From UBA4615 sp044371545 (GTDB lineage: Bacteria; Pseudomonadota; Gammaproteobacteria; Burkholderiales; Burkholderiaceae_E), in assembly GCA_044371545.1 (NCBI GenBank), contig JBILTM010000008.1, forward strand, positions 1-44,309: a DNA stretch of 44,309 nucleotides, in the 5' to 3' direction. Each line of letters begins with the position of its first letter. Position 1 is the stretch's first letter. Under the pieces are notes generated by a model that saw only the letters and a list, made by a program, of their open reading frames with translations, had not been told where the DNA came from and did no database searches. This document shows, piece after piece, positions 32,543 through 42,642 of this stretch. A program made the translations under genes and the position numbers.

Positions 32543-33855
32543 CCGCGTCCCGGCGCGTCGACGCCGCCGTGCCGCCGCACCAGCGTGCGCGCGACCAGCG
32601 CCGCCGCGAGCCCGGCCGAGCAGACCATCGCCGCGAGGGGCGTCGCGCTGCCGTCGTGCAGCCACCCGATCAGCGCGCCCGCGCAGGCCGCGGTCGCGTT
32701 CTGCACGAAGCCGGTCATCGCCGCGGCCGCACCCGCCGTGCGCGGGAACGGCGCGATCGAGCCCGCCTGCCACGCGGCCTGCGACAGCCCGTGCGCGAAC
32801 ACGAACGCGCACTGCGGCACGAGGATCGCGGCGACGTGCTCGACGCCCGCGAGCGCCAGCGCGAGCATCGCGCAGCCGCTCGCGGCCGCGAGCCCGGTCG
32901 CGAGCGACAGCGTGCGCTGCACGCCGAGCCGGGGCAGCACGCGCCGCACCGACAGCGTGCCCAGCAGGAAGCCGCCGGTCACCGCCGACAGCGCGAGGCC
33001 GAACGCGGCCGGCGACAGCCCGTGAACGGCGCCGATCACGAACGCCGACTCGGCGAGGAACGCGAACAGGCCCCAGTACATCGCGGTGCCGACGAGCGTG
33101 AAGCCGAGCCAGGTCCGCGAGCGCAGCACGGCCGCGTAGTTCGCGAGCATCGGGCCGGGACGGATCGCGAGCGGGTCGGGCGAGCGGTTCGACTCGCGCA
33201 GCCCGCGCGTGCAGACGAACGCGGCCGCGAGGCCGAAGGCCGCCATCGTCGCGAAGGTCGCGCGCCAGCCGAGGTGGCCCGCGACCAGGCCGCCCGCGAC
33301 CGGCGCGACCAGCGGCACCAGCGCGACCCAGCTCATCGCCTGCGACAGCCGACGCGCGCCGGTCGCCGGGTCGTAGCGGTCGCGCACGATCGCCCGTGCG
33401 CACACCACGGTGCAGCAGGTGCCCACGGCCTGCAGCAGGCGGCCCGCGATCAGCAGCGCGAGCGAGCCGGCGCTCGCGGCGAGCAGCGAGCCCGCGACGT
33501 ACGACGCGATCCCGCCGAGCGCGACCGGACGCCGACCGAATCGGTCCGACAGCGGGCCCGCAAGCAGCTGCGTCAGCGCGAAGGCGAGGATGTAGGCCGA
33601 CAGCGTCGACTGCACCGCGCCCGCATCGACGCCGAGCTCGGCTGCGATCGACGGCAGCGACGGCAGGTACAGGTCGGTCGACAGCGGCTGGAACGCGATC
33701 AGCGTCGCGAGCAGCATCACGACGCCGCGCTCGGCGCCGCGCCGGCGTGCGCCGTGCGTCGCGCCCGGCACCGCGCCCGGTGCTGCGCCCGGTGCCGCGC
33801 CCGGCACCGCGCCCGGTGCTGCGCCCGGTGCCGCGCGCGGCGGCAGCGCGGTCAT
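32539..33855 (-). CDS. MFS transporter, Bcr/CflA drug-resistance family
   Basis: This 438-residue protein has twelve expected membrane helices. The Bcr/CflA signature STDLYLPSLPSIAAELGV sits after helix 1, and the MFS loop GPLSDRFGRRPVALGG follows. The family exports varied compounds, such as bicyclomycin or sulfonamides, by proton antiport; the substrate here is unknown. The N-terminal cytoplasmic tail is a run of about six Pro-Gly-Ala-(Ala/Val) repeats made by a 12-base DNA repeat. It starts 31 bases after mutL and overlaps miaA. Confidence 0.93.
   Translation of the reverse strand: MTALPPRAAPGAAPGAVPGAAPGAAPGAVPGATHGARRRGAERGVVMLLATLIAFQPLSTDLYLPSLPSIAAELGVDAGAVQSTLSAYILAFALTQLLAGPLSDRFGRRPVALGGIASYVAGSLLAASAGSLALLIAGRLLQAVGTCCTVVCARAIVRDRYDPATGARRLSQAMSWVALVPLVAPVAGGLVAGHLGWRATFATMAAFGLAAAFVCTRGLRESNRSPDPLAIRPGPMLANYAAVLRSRTWLGFTLVGTAMYWGLFAFLAESAFVIGAVHGLSPAAFGLALSAVTGGFLLGTLSVRRVLPRLGVQRTLSLATGLAAASGCAMLALALAGVEHVAAILVPQCAFVFAHGLSQAAWQAGSIAPFPRTAGAAAAMTGFVQNATAACAGALIGWLHDGSATPLAAMVCSAGLAAALVARTLVRRHGGVDAPGRG
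33761..33832 (-). repeat. six 12-base tandem repeats, arranged as two 36-base units
   Basis: GCGCCCGGCACC, GCGCCCGGTGCT and GCGCCCGGTGCC occur in that order twice. The array encodes the APGA/VPGA repeats at the N-terminus of the Bcr/CflA transporter. The exact 36-base duplication suggests recent expansion; copy-number changes keep the reading frame. Confidence 0.9.
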
Positions 33856-33886
33856 CGGGCGACGCCCGCGGTCGCGGCGCGCACGC

Positions 33887-35941
33887 TCACCGTCCCCGCA
33901 GGAACCAGCGGTCGAGCTCGCTCATCGGCAGCTGCACCCAGGTCGGCCGGCCGTGGTTGCACTGGTCGGCGCCCGCGGTCGACTCCATGTCGCGCAGCAG
34001 CGCGTTCATCTGCGGCAGCGTCAGGCGCTGGTTCGCCCGGACCGCGCCGTGGCAGGCCATCGTCGCGAGCAGCGCGTCGCGGCGCTCGGCGAGCACGCGG
34101 CTCGCGCCGTGCTCGGCGAGCTCGGCGAGCACCGAGCGCGCGAGCCCGACCGGGTCGCCGCCGGCGAGCGCGGACGGCACCGCGTGCACCGCGAGCGCGT
34201 CGGGGCCGACGGGCACGAGCTCGAGCCCGAGCGCGGCGAGCCCGTCGCGCTCCTCGTCGGCGACGCGCAGCTCGTCGGCGTCGGCGCGGAAGGTCGGCGG
34301 GATCAGCAGCGGCTGCGCGGGCACGCCGCGCGCGTCGAGCCCGGCCTTCAGCCGCTCGTAGACGACGCGCTCGTGCGCCGCGTGCATGTCGACGACGACC
34401 AGGCCCTGCGTGTTCTGCGCGAGCACGTAGACGCCATGCACCTGGCCGATCGCGAAGCCGAGCGGCGGGACGTCGGCGGCGTCGGCGCGCGCGGAGGCGG
34501 CGTCGTTCGTCGCGGCGAAGCCCGCGGCGTCGCCGTGCGGGGTGGCCGCGGCGTCGTCGAGGCGCGGCGCCGGCGCGCTGCCCCGGGTCCACGGCGACGC
34601 GTCCCCGGGCACATCGGCCTCGCGGCGCGACGCTTCGGACGCCGCGTCGCGCGCCGCGAAGCCCGCCGCGCCGTCCGCAGGCGTCCCGTCGGGCGCAAGG
34701 AACCGCATCAGCGGCCCGAGCGACTGCGCGCCGCCCGCCTGCAGCGGCAGCGCCGCCTGCCAGCGGGGCCGTGCGCCGTCGGTCGCGGGCCAGCGGTCCG
34801 CGCCCCCGGAGAGCCGCAGCGCCGACGGATCGGCCGCAGCGCGCGACGCATCGACGCCGGGTGCGGCGCCCCGCACCACCGATGCGACGCCGTCGGCCGC
34901 CGCGCCGACGCGCAGCGCCTCCTGGACCGCGCGGAACACGAAGCCGTGGATCGCGCGCGCGTCGCGGAAGCGGACCTCGATCTTCGCCGGGTGCACGTTG
35001 ACGTCGACCTCGCGCGGGTCGATCGACAGGAACAGGCACCACGCGGGGTGCCGGTCGCCGTGCAGCACGTCGGCATAGGCCTGCTTGACCGCGTGCGCGA
35101 GCAGCCGGTCGCGCACGAAGCGGCCGTTGACGTAGAAGAACTGCCGGTCGGCGCGGGCGCGGCTCGCGGTCGGCACGCCGGCGAGGCCGCGCAGCCGCAG
35201 GCCGCCCGCCTCGCGCTCGATCGGCCGCGTCGCCACCTCCTCGCCGAGCACCGTCGCGGCACGCTCGGCGCCGGGCACCGCCGGCCACTGCTCGACGCGC
35301 CGGCCGTCGACGAAGCACGCGAACGCGATGCCCGGGTGCGCGAGCGCGACGCGCCGGAACGCGTCGAGCGCGTGCGCGGTCTCGGTGCCCTGCGCCTTCA
35401 GGAACTTGCGGCGCGCGGGCGTCGCCGAGTACAGGTCCAGCACCTCGACCGTCGTGCCCTCGGGGCCCGCCGCGGGCGCGAGCCCCGGCACGGTGCTGTC
35501 GATCGCGCTCGCCGACGGCGCGCCGGCCGTGCGGCTGACGATCCGCACCCGGGCGACCGACGCGATCGCGGCCAGCGCCTCGCCGCGAAAGCCCAGCGTG
35601 CGCACGCCCTCGAGCTCGTCGAGCGACGCGATCTTGCTGGTCGCGTGCCGCGTCAGCGCGAGCGCAAGCTGCTCGGGCGGGATGCCGCAGCCGTCGTCGC
35701 TCACCGCGACCCGACGCACGCCGCCCTCCTCGAGCCTCAGCTCGACATGGCGCGCGCCCGCGTCGATCGCGTTCTCGAGCAGCTCCTTGACCACCGAGGC
35801 CGGTCGCTCGACGACCTCGCCGGCAGCGATCTGGCTGACGAGGTGATCGGGCAGGGGGGCGATCGGCCGACGCGCCGGGGCCGTGTCGGCGGCGGCCCCG
35901 GGCGCGGTCGGCACCGGGCCGGGGGGCGTCGTGCGTTCCAT
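33887..35941 (-). CDS. mutL: DNA mismatch repair protein MutL with endonuclease motif
   Basis: The protein has 684 residues. The N-terminal GHKL ATPase has VVKELLENAIDAGA, DDGCGIP, TRHATSKI and TLGFRGEALAAIASV. A Ala/Asp-rich linker (about 345-480) leads to the C-terminal dimerisation domain. D518-M-H-A-A-H-E-R-V-V-Y-E529 fits DxHA(x)2E(x)4E, the metal-dependent nicking site of MutL proteins from bacteria without MutH. ACHGA, CNHGRPTW and the final FLRGR (FxR) complete the set. ATG 35941 is preferred; GTG 35944 is the next codon upstream. A perfect TATAAT lies 8 bases before it, so the mRNA may be leaderless. Confidence 0.96.
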   Translation of the reverse strand: MERTTPPGPVPTAPGAAADTAPARRPIAPLPDHLVSQIAAGEVVERPASVVKELLENAIDAGARHVELRLEEGGVRRVAVSDDGCGIPPEQLALALTRHATSKIASLDELEGVRTLGFRGEALAAIASVARVRIVSRTAGAPSASAIDSTVPGLAPAAGPEGTTVEVLDLYSATPARRKFLKAQGTETAHALDAFRRVALAHPGIAFACFVDGRRVEQWPAVPGAERAATVLGEEVATRPIEREAGGLRLRGLAGVPTASRARADRQFFYVNGRFVRDRLLAHAVKQAYADVLHGDRHPAWCLFLSIDPREVDVNVHPAKIEVRFRDARAIHGFVFRAVQEALRVGAAADGVASVVRGAAPGVDASRAAADPSALRLSGGADRWPATDGARPRWQAALPLQAGGAQSLGPLMRFLAPDGTPADGAAGFAARDAASEASRREADVPGDASPWTRGSAPAPRLDDAAATPHGDAAGFAATNDAASARADAADVPPLGFAIGQVHGVYVLAQNTQGLVVVDMHAAHERVVYERLKAGLDARGVPAQPLLIPPTFRADADELRVADEERDGLAALGLELVPVGPDALAVHAVPSALAGGDPVGLARSVLAELAEHGASRVLAERRDALLATMACHGAVRANQRLTLPQMNALLRDMESTAGADQCNHGRPTWVQLPMSELDRWFLRGR

Positions 35942-35979
35942 CACGGGCCATTATAGGTGCCGTGTATGATCGCCCCGCC
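35942..35979. promoter_or_regulatory. 38-base divergent promoter region of mutL and dedA
   Basis: On the minus strand TATAAT (35955-35950) is a perfect -10 hexamer 8 bases before the mutL ATG. On the plus strand TATGAT (35965-35970) lies 9 bases before the dedA ATG. Both transcripts would start at or within a few bases of their start codons, and the two polymerase sites must overlap. No good -35 element is seen for either. Confidence 0.65.
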
Positions 35980-36633
35980 ATGGACCTCGCCCAGTTCGTC
36001 GACGTCTTCCTGCACCTCGACAAGCACCTGGAGGCCGTCGTCGCGCAGTACGGCGTGTGGGTCTACGCGATCCTGTTCGCGATCATCTTCGTCGAGACAG
36101 GCCTGGTGGTCATGCCCTTCCTGCCGGGCGACTCGCTGCTCTTCGTCTGCGGTGCGATCGCCGCGATCGGCGGGCTGTCGCTGCCGGTGCTGATCGTGCT
36201 GCTGATCGCCGCGGCCGTGCTCGGCGACGCGGTCAACTACTCGGTCGGCAAGTACTTCGGCCCGAAGGTCTGGAGCTGGGAGCAGTCGCGCTTCTTCAAC
36301 CGTGCGGCGTTCGACCGCACGCACGCGTTCTACGAGAAGCACGGCGCGATCACGATCATCGTCGCGCGCTTCCTGCCCTTCGTGCGGACCTTCGCGCCCT
36401 TCGTCGCCGGCGTCGCCGCGATGACCTACCCGAAGTTCGCGCTCTACAACGTCGTCGGCGGCGTGCTCTGGGTCGGCAGCCTGACGGTGCTCGGCTACTT
36501 CGTCGGCAACCTGCCGTGGGTCAAGGAGCACTTCTCGTGGGTCGCGCTCGCGCTGATCGTCATCCCCGGGCTGCCCGCGGTGATCGAGGTGCTGCGGCAC
36601 ACGGTGTTCAGGCGGCGCGGGCCGGCGGCCTGA
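35980..36633 (+). CDS. DedA/SNARE-associated family membrane protein
   Basis: The 217-residue protein has FVETGLVVMPFLPGDSLLF and the later ARFLPFVRTFAPFVAGVAAM, both DedA signatures with conserved acidic and arginine residues. At least four membrane segments are visible. DedA proteins are linked to lipid carrier (undecaprenyl phosphate) recycling, envelope integrity and proton-driven transport. ATG 35980 is divergent from mutL with only 38 bases between; TATGAT 9 bases upstream implies a very short leader. Confidence 0.94.
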   Translation: MDLAQFVDVFLHLDKHLEAVVAQYGVWVYAILFAIIFVETGLVVMPFLPGDSLLFVCGAIAAIGGLSLPVLIVLLIAAAVLGDAVNYSVGKYFGPKVWSWEQSRFFNRAAFDRTHAFYEKHGAITIIVARFLPFVRTFAPFVAGVAAMTYPKFALYNVVGGVLWVGSLTVLGYFVGNLPWVKEHFSWVALALIVIPGLPAVIEVLRHTVFRRRGPAA

Positions 36634-36661
36634 GCCGCGCCCCGGCACACCGCATCGGCGA

Positions 36662-37264
36662 TCAGCCGAACAGCGCGTCGACGTCCACCGTGGCACCCGG
36701 CAGCGCGCCGATCTCCAGTGTCTCGCCCGGTCGCGCTACGCGCGTCTCGGCCCAACCGTCCCCGCTCGGGCCGCGCCGGACCTCGACGCGTCGGCCCGCG
36801 CAGTCGACGATCCAGTACTCCCCGACCCGGCCGCGCGCATAGACCGCCGCCTTGCGGCCGCGGTCGAACTGCAGCGAGGACTCGGACACCTCGACGACCA
36901 GCAGCACCTCGGTTGCCCGCGGTCGATCCGAGGCGTCCTCGAGCGCGCTCGACGGATAGACGACCAGGTCGGGCTGCGGCTCGTCCCAGGGCCCGATCGG
37001 CAGCGAGTCGTTCGGCACGACGAAGCCGCGATCGCCCACCGCCCGCACCAGCTCGCGGGTGACCCGACCTCCGATCCGTCCGTGCGGCCATCCGATCGGC
37101 GCCATTTCCAGGATCACCCCGTCGATCAGCTCGACGCGCGTGTCCTCGCGCAGGTGCCCGGCCTTCGCCAGGGCGTGGTACGCATCGACCGTCAGCTTGT
37201 ACGGCGCGGGCTCATGGATCGCCTGCGAAGAGGGCACCGGTGGGGCTCCGGGATCGTGCTGCAT
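36662..37264 (-). CDS. Uma2-family (DUF820) PD-(D/E)xK protein
   Basis: The 200-residue protein has YKLTVDAYHALAKAGHLREDTRVELIDGVILEM, then EPQPDLVVYP with the Asp of the nuclease core, LLVVEVSESSLQFDRGRKAAVYARGRVGEYWIVD with the Glu and Lys, a textbook Uma2 domain. The family is annotated as putative endonucleases, common in cyanobacteria and Deinococcus and scattered elsewhere, with no proven role. It stands alone between dedA and chrA and converges on dedA. Its sporadic occurrence suggests gain by transfer, but base composition is like the surroundings. Confidence 0.9.
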   Translation of the reverse strand: MQHDPGAPPVPSSQAIHEPAPYKLTVDAYHALAKAGHLREDTRVELIDGVILEMAPIGWPHGRIGGRVTRELVRAVGDRGFVVPNDSLPIGPWDEPQPDLVVYPSSALEDASDRPRATEVLLVVEVSESSLQFDRGRKAAVYARGRVGEYWIVDCAGRRVEVRRGPSGDGWAETRVARPGETLEIGALPGATVDVDALFG

Positions 37265-37331
37265 CAGCGTACCGGCGCGCGTCGCGCGACCGCCATCGGA
37301 CCGACGGCCTAGGATAGCCGGTCGATGCGCG

Positions 37332-38672
37332 TCAGTGCAGCCCCGCCCAGCGCAGCACGAGCCCGAGCGCGCCGCAGCCGAGGATCAGCGGCACGACCCC
37401 GACCCCGAAGCGGAACACCGCGATCGCCGCCGCGACGCCGATCGCCGCGGCGATCGCGTCGAAGCGCCCGCCCGTCCCCTCGGGCCACAGCACGTGTCCC
37501 GCGAAGAACAGCGCGAGCGAGGCGATCACGCCGACCACCGCGGCCGAGATCCCGGCCAGCGGCGCGGCCACGCGCAGGCTGCCGCGCGTGCGCTCGACCA
37601 GCGGACCGCCGGCGAGGATGAACACGAACGACGGCAGGAACGTGAAGAAGGTCGCGACCACGGCCCCCGCGATGCCGGCGGCGACCAGGGCGTCGGGCCC
37701 GAGCGCCTGCAGCGTCCAGCCGCCGACGAACCCGACGAATGCGACGACCATGATCAGCGGCCCCGGCGTCGTCTCGCCGAGCGCGAGGCCGTCGATCATC
37801 TGCGGGCCGGTGAGCCAGCCGTAGTGCTCGACCGCGCCCTGGTACACGTAGGGCAGCACCGCGTAGGCGCCGCCGAAGGTCAGCAGCGCGGCCTTGGTGA
37901 AGAAGCCCGCCATGTCGGCGTAGACCGGCGTGTCCGGGGATCCGGCCGAGCGCAGCGCCACGTAGGCGAGGCCCCACAGCGCGAGGCCCGCGAGCGCGAC
38001 CGCCGCCAGCCCCATGCGCGTGGGCCGCGCGTGCGCGGGCGGCGGCGTGTCGTCGTCGATGACCGCCGGCCCGTACGACGCGCGCGCCGCGGCGTGGCCG
38101 CCCGCGCCGGCACCGCCGAAGCCCGCCGGCGCGAGCCGGCCGCCGAGTGCGCCGAGCGCCGCGGCGACCAGCACGATCGCCGGGAACGGCACGTCGAGCG
38201 CGACCGTCGCGACGAAGGCCGCGAGCGCGATCGCCCACGCCGCCGGGTGCTTCAGCGAGCGCGATGCGATCCGCCAGCCGGCGGCGGCGACGATCGCGAT
38301 CACCGCGGGCTTGACGCCGGCGAGCACGCCGCCGACCGCCGGCACGTCGCCGAACGCGAGGTAGACCCACGACAGCGCGATCAGCACGAACAGCGACGGC
38401 AGCACGAAGAGCCCGCCCGCGACCAGCCCGCCCGCGGTGCGGTGCATCAGCCAACCGATGTAGGTCGCGAGCTGCTGCGCCTCCGGGCCGGGCAGCACCA
38501 TGCAGTAGTTGAGCGCGTGCAGGAAGCGCCCCTCCGAGATCCAGCGACGTCGCTCGACCAGCTCCTCGTGCATGATCGCGATCTGCCCCGCCGGTCCGCC
38601 GAAGCTCACGAAGCCGAGCTTCAGCCAGAAGCGCAGCGCCTCGGCGAACGGGATCGGGGCGGGCGCGCTCAC
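37332..38672 (-). CDS. chrA: chromate transporter ChrA, long two-domain form
   Basis: The 446-residue protein has two CHR halves. The first has FWLKLGFVSFGGPAGQIAIMHEELV and YCMVLPGPEAQQLATYIGW; the second FFTKAALLTFGGAYAVLPYV and LGETTPGPLIMVVAFVGF. A hydrophilic loop of about 45 residues (near 183-222) separates them. ChrA exports chromate and gives resistance. The start is GTG 38672, 7 bases after amiC, so it is read with tsaE-amiC. No chrB regulator is adjacent; the gene may serve sulfate/chromate handling in general. Confidence 0.95.
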   Translation of the reverse strand: MSAPAPIPFAEALRFWLKLGFVSFGGPAGQIAIMHEELVERRRWISEGRFLHALNYCMVLPGPEAQQLATYIGWLMHRTAGGLVAGGLFVLPSLFVLIALSWVYLAFGDVPAVGGVLAGVKPAVIAIVAAAGWRIASRSLKHPAAWAIALAAFVATVALDVPFPAIVLVAAALGALGGRLAPAGFGGAGAGGHAAARASYGPAVIDDDTPPPAHARPTRMGLAAVALAGLALWGLAYVALRSAGSPDTPVYADMAGFFTKAALLTFGGAYAVLPYVYQGAVEHYGWLTGPQMIDGLALGETTPGPLIMVVAFVGFVGGWTLQALGPDALVAAGIAGAVVATFFTFLPSFVFILAGGPLVERTRGSLRVAAPLAGISAAVVGVIASLALFFAGHVLWPEGTGGRFDAIAAAIGVAAAIAVFRFGVGVVPLILGCGALGLVLRWAGLH

Positions 38673-38679
38673 CGCGCCT

Positions 38680-40059
38680 TCAGGCGGTCTGCCCGCGCGG
38701 CCCCGGCGGATGGCGCCGGAAGTGCCTGCGGATGCCGGTGAAGATCGCGTCGGCGAGCTGCACCTGGTAGCGCGGGTTGCGCAGCTTACGCTCCTCGTCC
38801 GGGTTGCTGATGAACGCGGTCTCGACCAGGATCGACGGGATGTCGGGCGCGCGCAGCACCGCGAACGCCGCCTGCTCGACCGCCGCCTTGTGCAGCTCGC
38901 CGACCGAGCGCAGCTCGCCGAGGATGGCCGCGCCGAGCCGCTTGCTCTCCTTGATCTGCGCGGTCGTCGACAGGTCGAGCAGCACGCTCGCGACCTCGCG
39001 GTTGCGCTTGGGCAGGTTCACGCCGCCGATGAGGTCGGCGCGGTTCTCGCGGCTCGCGAGCCAGCGCGCGCCGACGCTGGTCGCCGTGTTGTCCGAGAGC
39101 ACGAACACCGACGAGCCGCGCGCGTGCGGCAGCACGAATGCGTCGGCGTGCAGCGACACGAACAGGTCGGCCTGCACCGCGCGCGCCTTCGACACGCGCG
39201 TCGCGAGCGGCACGAAGAAGTCCGAGTCGCGCGTCATGAACGCGCGCATGTTCGGCTCGGCGTTGATGCGCTCGCGCAGCCGGAAGGCGACCGCGAGCAC
39301 CACGTCCTTCTCCATCGTGCCGTAGCGGCCGATCGCGCCCGGGTCCTCGCCGCCGTGGCCCGGGTCGATCGCGACGGTGATCATCCGCGCGACCTCGGGC
39401 GGGCGCGGCGGACGCGGCGCCGACGGCGGGTCGCGGTCGCGGATCAGGCCTGCGATCGGGTCGTCGACCGGGGCGCGCGCGGCGGGCACCGGCGCGCCGC
39501 GCGACGGGCCCGGCGCGGACGGCATCGGCGCGACGCGCGTCTCGCCGGGCGACGCGGGCGCCCTGGGCGGCAGCAGGCCCGCTGCTTCGGCCGGCGTGCC
39601 GCGGGTCTGTTCGATCAGCTGCGCGAGCGGGTCGGGCGGCTGGACCGGATGCAGGTCGAGCACCAGCCGGTGGCGGTACGCGGCGATCGGCGGCAGCGTG
39701 AACACCTGCGGCGCGACCGGCGCCTTCAGGTCGAACACCAGTCGCGTGACCTTCGGCCGGTTCTGCCCGACGCGTACCGACGCGATGTACGGGTCGTTCG
39801 ACTGCACCTTCGCGACGATGTCGCGCAGCGCCGCGTCGGTGTCCACGCCCTCGATGTCGACGACGACCCGCGGCGGGTCGGTGACGGTGAAGTGCGAGGT
39901 GCGCAGCGGCTCGTCGAGCTCGAGCGTCACGCGGGTGTACTCGCGCGCGGGCCACACGCGCACGGCGACGACGGTCGCGCCGTGCGCGAGCGGCAGGTCG
40001 AGCGCGAGCAGCGCGCCGGGGACCGTGCTCAGGAAGCGGCGGCGGCTGCGCTCAGGCAT
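38680..40059 (-). CDS. amiC: N-acetylmuramoyl-L-alanine amidase, AmiC type
   Basis: The 459-residue protein has a twin-arginine signal (SRRRFLSTVPGALLAL), a periplasm-targeting AMIN domain (about 28-140), a Pro/Ala linker, and a zinc Amidase_3 domain with IDPGHGGEDPGAIG, FVSLHADAF and a catalytic Glu in ILVETAFISN. It cleaves septal peptidoglycan during cell separation and is expected to need a LytM-type activator. ATG 40059 lies within the tsaE end (31-base overlap). The tsaE-amiC pairing is typical of proteobacteria. Confidence 0.95.
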   Translation of the reverse strand: MPERSRRRFLSTVPGALLALDLPLAHGATVVAVRVWPAREYTRVTLELDEPLRTSHFTVTDPPRVVVDIEGVDTDAALRDIVAKVQSNDPYIASVRVGQNRPKVTRLVFDLKAPVAPQVFTLPPIAAYRHRLVLDLHPVQPPDPLAQLIEQTRGTPAEAAGLLPPRAPASPGETRVAPMPSAPGPSRGAPVPAARAPVDDPIAGLIRDRDPPSAPRPPRPPEVARMITVAIDPGHGGEDPGAIGRYGTMEKDVVLAVAFRLRERINAEPNMRAFMTRDSDFFVPLATRVSKARAVQADLFVSLHADAFVLPHARGSSVFVLSDNTATSVGARWLASRENRADLIGGVNLPKRNREVASVLLDLSTTAQIKESKRLGAAILGELRSVGELHKAAVEQAAFAVLRAPDIPSILVETAFISNPDEERKLRNPRYQVQLADAIFTGIRRHFRRHPPGPRGQTA

Positions 40060-40553
40060 CGCCGCCCCGCGTCGCCATGCGCCTCGAGCCGCGCGATGCG
40101 CGCGCCGCCGCGCTCGCCGTCGGGGCCGGCGTCACCCGCGAAGTCGAGCGCGATCCGCAGGTCCGGCGCGGGGAGCGCCGGCCCGGCGAGTTCGGGCCAT
40201 TCGACCAGACAGGCGCCGTCGCCGCGGAAGTACTCGTCGAAGCCCGCGTCACGCCACTCGTCCGGCGAGGAGAATCTATAGAAATCAAAGTGATACACCG
40301 GGAACCTCGGCAGATTATAAGGTTCCAGCAGCGTGAAGGTCGGGCTTCGCACGGCCCCGGTGTGGCCCAGAGACCTCAGCAGCCCTCGAACCAGTGTCGT
40401 CTTGCCCGCGCCGAGTCCCCCGACGAGCCAGACCACGAGCCCCGGCGCCAGCGTCGGCGCGAGCCGCGCGGCGAGCGCCGCGGTCGCGGCCTCGTCGGGG
40501 AGCGCGACGGTGCACGACGCGCTCGGCGCTGCGGACGGGGCGGGGGCGGTCAT
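40029..40553 (-). CDS. tsaE: tRNA threonylcarbamoyladenosine synthesis ATPase TsaE
   Basis: The 174-residue protein has Walker A GGLGAGKTTLVRGLL, then SPTFTLLEPYNL, VYHFDFYRF and the Walker-B-like ACLVEWPELA. It drives the TsaBDE complex that adds t6A to A37 of ANN-decoding tRNAs. ATG 40553 is 22 bases from the divergent queG start. In the middle, at 40272-40325, codon use changes abruptly to A/T-ending codons, unlike the rest of the window. Its end overlaps amiC. Confidence 0.95.
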   Translation of the reverse strand: MTAPAPSAAPSASCTVALPDEAATAALAARLAPTLAPGLVVWLVGGLGAGKTTLVRGLLRSLGHTGAVRSPTFTLLEPYNLPRFPVYHFDFYRFSSPDEWRDAGFDEYFRGDGACLVEWPELAGPALPAPDLRIALDFAGDAGPDGERGGARIARLEAHGDAGRRCLSAAAAAS

Positions 40554-40575
40554 CGGAGGGTCCTACACTGCGCGG

Positions 40576-41706
<1,131 letters not shown>

Positions 41707-42642
41707 TCAGCCGCGCGACGTACGGGCCGTCGCCGCCCATCCGTGCGGCGAGGATGTAGCAGGCCGACGCGCTCGGCATCGCGCCGAACAGCACCAGCAC
41801 CTGCGCGGCGAGCGGCGGCAGCGCCATCGCATGAGCGATCGCGAGCGCCGCAGCGGGCATCGCGAGCAGCTTCACCGCGACTGCGTGTGCGGCGAACGCG
41901 CCGTCGCCGCTCGCCGCGGCGGGCTTCAGCCCCGCGCCGACCGCGATCAGCCCGAGCGCGAGCGCCGCGGCGCCCATCCGCGACAGGTACGCGCCGACCG
42001 GCTCCGGCAGCGTGACGCCGGCGAGGTTCGCGACGAGGCCGGCGACCGTCGCGAGGATCAGCGGGTTGCGCGACAGCTCGCGCAACAGCCCGCCGCCGCC
42101 GTGCCGCGCGAGGTGCCAGACCGCGGCCGCGTTGCCGAGCGGCACCGCGACCGCGACGACGATCGCGCACAGCGCGACGCCCGCCTCGCCGCCGAGCCGC
42201 TGCGACAGCGCGAGCGCGACGTAGGAGTTGAAGCGGAACGCGCACTGCACCGCGCTCGCGAAGCGCTTCGGCCCCGGGTCGAAGAGGCGCCCGCCGAGCC
42301 GCCCGAGCACGATGCCGAGCACGAGCACCGCGAGCACGCCGGCCGCGAACGGCGCGGCCTCGACCGGGTCGATCCGGTTGCGGACGATCGACGTGAACAG
42401 CAGCGCCGGGAACAGCACCTGGTAGACCAGCCGCTCGAGGCCGGCCCAGACCTCGTCGCCCCAGCCGAGCACGCGCGCGAGCACCGCGCCGGTGGCGATC
42501 AGCGCGAGGTCGGGGAGCAGCAGCAGCAGGGTGTCCATGGGGCGGGGCGCCGCCGCGGCCCGCGTACGTTCCGGACGTCGAGGCCGGGCGTGCCGGTCGT
42601 TCGGCCATAATCGGGCGCCCCGACGATAGCAGACCGCCCGCC

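Noticed and set aside
36662..37264. Uma2 gene as part of a defence island
   Set aside because: No other defence or mobile gene adjoins it; neighbours are dedA and chrA.
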